NCBI GenBank assembly: GCA_028683435.1
Contig: JAQUIG010000006.1
Coordinates: 48,183-112,182 of the forward strand
DNA: 64,000 nt
Source: Desulfuromonadaceae bacterium
GTDB lineage: Bacteria > Desulfobacterota > Desulfuromonadia > Geobacterales > Pseudopelobacteraceae
Direction: 5' to 3'
Within the stretch, counting starts at the first letter, position 1. Every line of letters starts with the position of its first letter. Shown piece by piece: positions 59,562 through 64,000 of this stretch. The notes beneath the pieces were generated by a model. The model ran no database searches, was not told the origin of the DNA, and saw nothing but the letters and a program-made list of their open reading frames with translations. The translations under genes and the position numbers were made by a program.

Positions 59562-60787
59562 GACATGACCGATTGAATGGTTTCTTTATATTGTTGCGCC
59601 ATTTTTTTGAGACTGTAGTCTTGAACACGTTTAAGCGATTTTTGCGCCATCAACTTACGATGTGCGAGATCAATGCCGCAATAAATAATTGCATTTTCCA
59701 GGGCATGCACATCTTTTGGCGGCACAAGTATTCCGTATTTTCCGTCATCAAGGATCTCATCCGGGCCGCTTTGACATTTTGACGCTATAACTGGCAAACC
59801 AAGTGCCATGGCTTCGAGCAGAACATTCGGAAATCCCTCCCAGAGTGAACTCAAGACAAAAAGATGGCATCGTGCCATCAAAGAGTAAGGATTCGCTTGC
59901 CATCCTAAAAAGAATATGTAATCTGCTATACCCAACTCGTGCGCCAATGTCTTTAGATTACCCTCTTCCTCTCCACACCCCAGAAGCAACAATCGCCAAG
60001 ACAGCCTGTCCTTAATATTGCCAAGGGCGCGTAAAAGATATTCATGTCCCTTCTGCTTGGTTAATCTACCAACCGCCACAATAAGAAGAGCGCCATCCGG
60101 TCGAATTGTTTCCGAAACAACAGGAGAAATCTCTTCATGCGAAATAGCCTCAATCCGTTTAAAATCAATTCCATTGTATATGGTTGTTATTAAACCGATT
60201 GGAACCTGGAATCTTTCATGGAGATCGTCAGCAGCATCTTTTGAAACAGAAACATGCATGTCGGCTAATCGGTACAACTCAAGTATCTTGATTTTATACC
60301 AGTAAGGGTAAGGCAGTGATTTGATCTCGCGCGACAGATAGTTGCGATCAGAACAAATAACAGGAGGGAAAACACCGGATATTTTCTTTGCTTTAAGTAC
60401 AATAAGGTTGGTATTGGGTAGGAAACTGATAATGCAATCGGGGTTAATGTTCTTTACAAACTGAGCAAACTTCCCGGCAACAGATCTGATAACCATGATG
60501 TGATTAAAAAACATCTTAAAGTATCTTAGTGTTACATAATCAATAAACCTTACCAATTTGCATTTTGTATCAGTACTTGAGTAAAACATATCAAGATCGT
60601 TAATCTTGACTATCTTAATATTTTTATCAATTTTATAAGCTATATGATCACCAAGAGTTAATACTATTGTGATTTCAAAATCATCATCAATCAAAACTTT
60701 TGACAGGTTTGCCATAACTCTTTCGGCGCCACCACCTGTCAATGAGTCAATCACAAATAATAACTTTGGTTTTGATTTAATACTCAA
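59555..60787 (-). CDS. GT4-family glycosyltransferase
   Basis: About 410 residues from a TTG at 60787 in a TTGA overlap with the preceding stop (GAGAG 8 bases upstream); the track starts 12 codons earlier. LLFVIDSLTGGGAERVMANLSKVL is the GT4 acceptor domain start; IVAVGRLTKQKGHEYLLRAL, FLGWQANPYSLMARCHLFVLSSLWEGFPNVLLEAMALGLPVIAS (E-x7-E) is the donor-binding site. It uses a nucleotide sugar to extend a surface glycan. AT-rich, suggesting horizontal acquisition of the block. Confidence 0.88.
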   Translation of the reverse strand: MSIKSKPKLLFVIDSLTGGGAERVMANLSKVLIDDDFEITIVLTLGDHIAYKIDKNIKIVKINDLDMFYSSTDTKCKLVRFIDYVTLRYFKMFFNHIMVIRSVAGKFAQFVKNINPDCIISFLPNTNLIVLKAKKISGVFPPVICSDRNYLSREIKSLPYPYWYKIKILELYRLADMHVSVSKDAADDLHERFQVPIGLITTIYNGIDFKRIEAISHEEISPVVSETIRPDGALLIVAVGRLTKQKGHEYLLRALGNIKDRLSWRLLLLGCGEEEGNLKTLAHELGIADYIFFLGWQANPYSLMARCHLFVLSSLWEGFPNVLLEAMALGLPVIASKCQSGPDEILDDGKYGILVPPKDVHALENAIIYCGIDLAHRKLMAQKSLKRVQDYSLKKMAQQYKETIQSVMSC

Positions 60788-61911
60788 CCTAAAACTCTCA
60801 TTTGTACAGTATGACCATTCCATACTCTCTCAATTTGAGCGTATCGTTTGCATAAACTTGATTTTTTTAATCTGAAATATTTTTTTGTAGCTAACTCAAT
60901 TGGATATGCATAGCGAATGTACATTAATATGGCACGAAGCTCATGATGAACGGCCATTTTTCTTGCTTCAAGTACAATGTCCAGAAAGTTCATTGTTATT
61001 TTATCGATATGAAATTTAGAGTTTACAACCTGCTGTGCCTTGGAAATATATGCATTTCTTTCAATCGGGTCTTTTAATTTTTCAAGACATAAATTAAGAG
61101 TAAGTTCATCATCATAAATCCAATCATCTAATCCAGCAAGATGTGCAACACGTTGATAATCTGGAGTACTGCTTGCGACCACTGGGAGTCCATGTACAAT
61201 GGCAGTAACCATTTTGTTTGCACTTTTTGCATTTAGAATCTCTGAGCCCTGATGACTTAGCAAACAAACGTCGAATTTAGAAAGCATGTCAGAAAAAGAG
61301 TTATAGCTCCACTCATGGAAATGGCAGTGAGGATACCGATCAACATCACATGCGGAAGCATTAGTGATTGCATGAAACTCAAAAGATCTGGGTATACTCT
61401 CCCGACTTAAAATATAATTCGGGAAATTTTCAATATTACCAAACCAAACTATCTTCAGCGATTGACTCATCTCATGGAACTTATTTATTGGTTCCAAAAG
61501 ATTATAGTCTATAGGATTTGGTAAACAGAATATTCTATCTTTTGATAAACCGTGAAATAGCTTACCTGCCAAAATTCCTTGTTCAGGAGTTGCTGTTGTC
61601 ACAACATCAGCAAGAGAAACTAATAGCTGGGCTTTATACAGGAACTCAGGGCAGTCAAAAAAATCATCTATATCAAAGATCAAAACCCGAGATTTTCGTT
61701 TGCACGCAAATGCGGCATCAATTGCAATATCTCCTGTGTTTTTTTGGATAATCAAAATATCACAAGATGTATCAAACCCAATTATACTATTAAATCCAGC
61801 TCGTTCCAAACCTTCTCGCAGTTTATAACACCTAAGACGAGAACTGGCTAAATTTTCATCTCCCAACGGAATGAATGAAAATTTAAATTTATTTAGTTCT
61901 TTATACACCAT
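60784..61911 (-). CDS. Glycosyltransferase of GT-B fold (GT4-like)
   Basis: 375 residues. FSFIPLGDENLASSRLRCYKL is an N-terminal motif of polysaccharide-cluster GTs; DILIIQKN, VLIFDIDDFFDCPEF and VTTATPEQGILAGKLF follow the N-terminal fold. IVWFGNIENFPNYI and HQGSEILNAKSANKMVTAIVHGLPVVAS hold the donor-binding Glu/Lys region. The N-terminal half is more divergent than its neighbour's. It probably adds a sugar to the same glycan. GGAG RBS upstream; the next gene starts in the last 4 bases. Confidence 0.78.
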   Translation of the reverse strand: MVYKELNKFKFSFIPLGDENLASSRLRCYKLREGLERAGFNSIIGFDTSCDILIIQKNTGDIAIDAAFACKRKSRVLIFDIDDFFDCPEFLYKAQLLVSLADVVTTATPEQGILAGKLFHGLSKDRIFCLPNPIDYNLLEPINKFHEMSQSLKIVWFGNIENFPNYILSRESIPRSFEFHAITNASACDVDRYPHCHFHEWSYNSFSDMLSKFDVCLLSHQGSEILNAKSANKMVTAIVHGLPVVASSTPDYQRVAHLAGLDDWIYDDELTLNLCLEKLKDPIERNAYISKAQQVVNSKFHIDKITMNFLDIVLEARKMAVHHELRAILMYIRYAYPIELATKKYFRLKKSSLCKRYAQIERVWNGHTVQMRVLG

Positions 61912-61914
61912 GCG

Positions 61915-63189
61915 TCAAAAACTCCAATCAGCTATAAAAACAACAACACCATGTACACTTGATGGAATTACCCCCGTACCGTATATATCGTTATCCACAA
62001 TATGCAGATCGGTAGTTTTTTCTAAACAGTACGCTTCCGTGAAACCTGGTATTTCAAAATGAATATTAAGGAAATAATCACCTGACATCAGATTTAAACA
62101 TGGGACCTTACACGAAATTGTACCAATATTCTTAAGTGAGGAGATAAAATTGGGATACTGTTGATTGGGGCTCAACACACTAATTACGGTTCCTAGTGAG
62201 TCAACAATATGTATTCCTAATTTTAAGTACTTAGTTAATTTTTTTCTGTAATAATGGATTACTACCTCAAGATTGCTCCCCATACCAACGACATTAGTAT
62301 AGCAACCAGCACTTAGTAACTCTATCTTTAGTGGCATAAAAAATTCATTGTACATATAGGGGTAACAAAAAGTTAAATCAGCCCCCACAGCATGCACAGT
62401 TTGACATTGTTTCATATACTCCGCAATAACGGTTCCAGTTTCGCCCTGCGACTTGACATGACCATCACTTATAAGTATGGAATGATTACAAAAACTGCTT
62501 ACAACACCCAAGTTATGACTTACAAACATTACTGTTCGTCCGCTGGCAGATACACGTTTCATTTTCTCAAGACATTTTGCTTGAAACTGCGCATCCCCAA
62601 CCGCCAGCACTTCATCAACAATCAGAATTTCAGGTTCCAAATGCGCAGCCACGGCAAAGGCCAGCCGCACATACATCCCAGATGAATACCGCTTCACCGG
62701 CGTATCAAGAAACTTCTCTATCTCGGCAAAATCAACAATCTCATCAAACTTCTTCCTAATCTCAGCCCTGCCCATCCCCAGAATAGCACCATTAAGAAAG
62801 ATATTTTCCCGCCCGGTCAACTCAGGATGAAAGCCAGTCCCAACCTCCAGCAAACTGGCTACTCGCCCCTTTATCCTGATAGAACCGGTAGTTGGTTCGG
62901 TAATCCGGCTGAGTATTTTGAGAAGTGTGGACTTACCAGCGCCGTTACGGCCGATGATGCCTACCCGGTCGCCTTGTTTAACTTCGAAGGAGACATCTTT
63001 AAGTGCCCAGAAATCTTCTTGAGAAGCAGTTAAGGGTGAAGAGTGAGGAGTGAATGGTGATAAGATTTTTTTTGAAAGGTTCCTGACGCCGTTGGTTATG
63101 ACATCACGTAAGGCGGTGTACTGTTCTCGCTGCTGATGCTGCAAGGTGTACTTTTTACCCAGGTTTTCTACGGTGATGACGGTTGACAT
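61915..63189 (-). CDS. wzt: Polysaccharide ABC transporter ATPase Wzt
   Basis: 424 residues from ATG 63189 (MSTVITVENLGKKY), 1 base after the kinase stop; the track starts six codons earlier. ABC core: Walker A IGRNGAGKSTLLKIL, signature KRYSSGMYVRLAFAVAAHL, Walker B ILIVDEVLAVGD, H-loop in FVSHNLGVV. A C-terminal Wzt_C-type beta domain (about 265-424) would recognise the glycan's terminal sugar. A low-complexity stretch (SPFTPHSSPLTAS, about 42-56) lies before EDFWALKDVSFEV. The C-terminal half is AT-rich (GC much lower than the ATPase part), a sign of mosaic origin. The permease Wzm is not in the window. Confidence 0.9.
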   Translation of the reverse strand: MSTVITVENLGKKYTLQHQQREQYTALRDVITNGVRNLSKKILSPFTPHSSPLTASQEDFWALKDVSFEVKQGDRVGIIGRNGAGKSTLLKILSRITEPTTGSIRIKGRVASLLEVGTGFHPELTGRENIFLNGAILGMGRAEIRKKFDEIVDFAEIEKFLDTPVKRYSSGMYVRLAFAVAAHLEPEILIVDEVLAVGDAQFQAKCLEKMKRVSASGRTVMFVSHNLGVVSSFCNHSILISDGHVKSQGETGTVIAEYMKQCQTVHAVGADLTFCYPYMYNEFFMPLKIELLSAGCYTNVVGMGSNLEVVIHYYRKKLTKYLKLGIHIVDSLGTVISVLSPNQQYPNFISSLKNIGTISCKVPCLNLMSGDYFLNIHFEIPGFTEAYCLEKTTDLHIVDNDIYGTGVIPSSVHGVVVFIADWSF

Positions 63190-63190
63190 A

Positions 63191-63802
63191 CTATTTACCG
63201 AACCCACGTAACTGTTTAAGTATTTCTTTTGCCCAGTCGTGCTTATTCAGGTCTGAATACTTTTTGTATAACTTACCATCGCGAGTCCTAAAAAGCAGCT
63301 CCGGTGAACAACCTTCAACAGAGTTATCGTTTGCATAAAGCCTATCAGAAAGAGCAGATGCATATACACACATTTGCATTGAACTGAAGTAGCGCTTGAT
63401 AATTTTGCCAATAGGAACCTCGTGCCCACCCTCCAAAATACGGCGAGCAACACGAGCAGCATTTATTTCAGGTGTATCTGTACCAATAAAAAAAACTCTT
63501 ATAAAAAAGCCCGCTTCCTTAGCCCTCCGAATAAAATCTATCTTTTCTTCAGTAGAAAGGACTGTTTCGACAAGCATGCTTCTCTTATTACGTAGACACT
63601 CTTCGCGAAGTTCTGCTGCACGATTCGCAGCCTTATAAACGGCGTCAGGTGAATTCCAGTCACCAAATTCGTTTTGGGCAATATCGTCCGGATTTATGAA
63701 CAGGCAATCTTCAGACCAATGATGCCCCAAAAGCAACCTGGTAAAGGTCGTTTTACCAGATCCATTGGGACCTGCTATGATAAGCAGCTTAGGCTTTTCC
63801 AT
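63191..63802 (-). CDS. Zeta-toxin-like P-loop kinase
   Basis: 203 residues from ATG 63802 (MEKPKLLIIAGPNGSGKTT); the track starts 6 codons earlier. Walker A GPNGSGKTTF, FINPDDIAQNEFGDW and LVETVLSTEEKIDFIRRAKEAGFFIRVFFIGTDTPEINAARVARRILEGGHEVP match the zeta-toxin/predicted ABC-type ATPase family, including the Asp of the P-loop neighbourhood and the Arg of the LID. Zeta toxins phosphorylate UDP-GlcNAc. The preceding small gene overlaps its start, so a toxin-antitoxin-like pair is likely. Whether it is toxic is not shown. Confidence 0.8.
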   Translation of the reverse strand: MEKPKLLIIAGPNGSGKTTFTRLLLGHHWSEDCLFINPDDIAQNEFGDWNSPDAVYKAANRAAELREECLRNKRSMLVETVLSTEEKIDFIRRAKEAGFFIRVFFIGTDTPEINAARVARRILEGGHEVPIGKIIKRYFSSMQMCVYASALSDRLYANDNSVEGCSPELLFRTRDGKLYKKYSDLNKHDWAKEILKQLRGFGK

Positions 63803-63992
63803 GTATAAGACGGACTCCATTCTCGTTTACATGGCTTAGTTCTTTATGCAACGTAGCTTTCACCATTTTCTTTACGGCTAAACTATTTGAACGAACTATT
63901 TTTCTAAATTCAATCGAGATTTTAGAGAAATCTTTCTCTGTCTCATCCATTTTTGAATACACCACTCGTTTTTTTTCAGCGATGTTCTTCAT
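63789..63992 (-). CDS. Small protein upstream of the zeta-like kinase (candidate antitoxin)
   Basis: 67 residues (or about 53 from an ATG at 63950). MKNIAEKKRVVYSKMDETEKDFSKISIEFRKIV is charged and helical, as expected of a small partner protein; there is no DNA-binding motif I can name. The C-terminal end overlaps the kinase start, which suggests coupling. The upstream RBS cannot be seen because the window ends 8 bases later. Antitoxin function is inference from position. Confidence 0.5.
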   Translation of the reverse strand: MKNIAEKKRVVYSKMDETEKDFSKISIEFRKIVRSNSLAVKKMVKATLHKELSHVNENGVRLIHGKA

Positions 63993-64000
63993 ACAGAGCT

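Noticed and set aside
1-64000. CRISPR arrays, tRNA or rRNA genes
   Set aside because: No regularly spaced direct repeats, cloverleaf sequences or rRNA stretches were seen in the intergenic regions.

Overview
The window looks like chromosome of a Geobacter-like member of the Desulfuromonadales (Desulfobacterota, formerly Deltaproteobacteria). This is inferred from family content: a type II secretion/type IV pilus-like operon followed by ftsEX, a SatP-type acetate carrier beside acyl-CoA metabolism, many two-component, sigma-54 and chemotaxis genes, cytochrome bd oxidase, RicT, and large cache-domain kinases. I see no rRNA, tRNA or CRISPR array. The ORF track uses ATG, GTG and TTG starts and takes the longest frame, so many starts are corrected here from ribosome binding sites (RBS).

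Left part (1-20.6 kb): a Xaa-Pro peptidase runs off the left edge, followed by an SPFH-GYF protein and an orphan ParA-like ATPase. From 18.2 kb down to 3.3 kb the minus strand carries one long co-directional array: gspF, gspE, pilM/N/O/P-like genes, a secretin with a C-terminal cohesin-like domain, three pseudopilin-like genes, ftsE, ftsX, an EnvC-like factor with a degenerate LytM domain, a CtpA-type protease and a YibQ-type deacetylase. Two small-molecule/lipid genes (a dolichol-phosphate-mannose-synthase-like GT2 and a type II NADH dehydrogenase) lie before it.

Middle (20.7-35 kb): a double-cache histidine kinase and an NtrC-family activator (plus strand) face an unrecognised membrane-protein operon (minus strand). 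Between here and satP I found five copies of a palindrome, TTTGCA-N4-TGCAAA, two of the groups being tandem pairs about two helical turns apart, placed roughly 200-260 bp upstream of good -24/-12 (sigma-54) promoters for the membrane operon and satP, and of a weaker one for a divergent membrane gene. I infer a small sigma-54 regulon run by the adjacent two-component pair, joining acetate uptake to an undescribed membrane complex. This is the most interesting part of the window. An acyl-CoA synthetase, a DUF294 nucleotidyltransferase, an MCP, NudC, a YkgJ-type protein and CheX follow.

Right part (35-64 kb): cytochrome bd (DUF4492 protein, CydA, CydB and an unlisted 30-residue membrane peptide), guaA-guaB, an M42 peptidase/radical SAM/rnc operon, tmk-holB-ricT-metG on the plus strand, then a minus-strand LigB-like ligase, heptosyltransferase-like GT9 and UDP-galactopyranose-mutase-like flavoprotein. 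From 53.7 kb the region is accessory: an AAA/DUF4143 ATPase, a TacA/TacT-like toxin-antitoxin pair with its own operator palindrome, a frameshifted IS110-family element, and an AT-rich surface-polysaccharide block (HAD protein, two glycosyltransferases, Wzt ABC ATPase) with a zeta-toxin-like kinase and small partner gene at the right edge.
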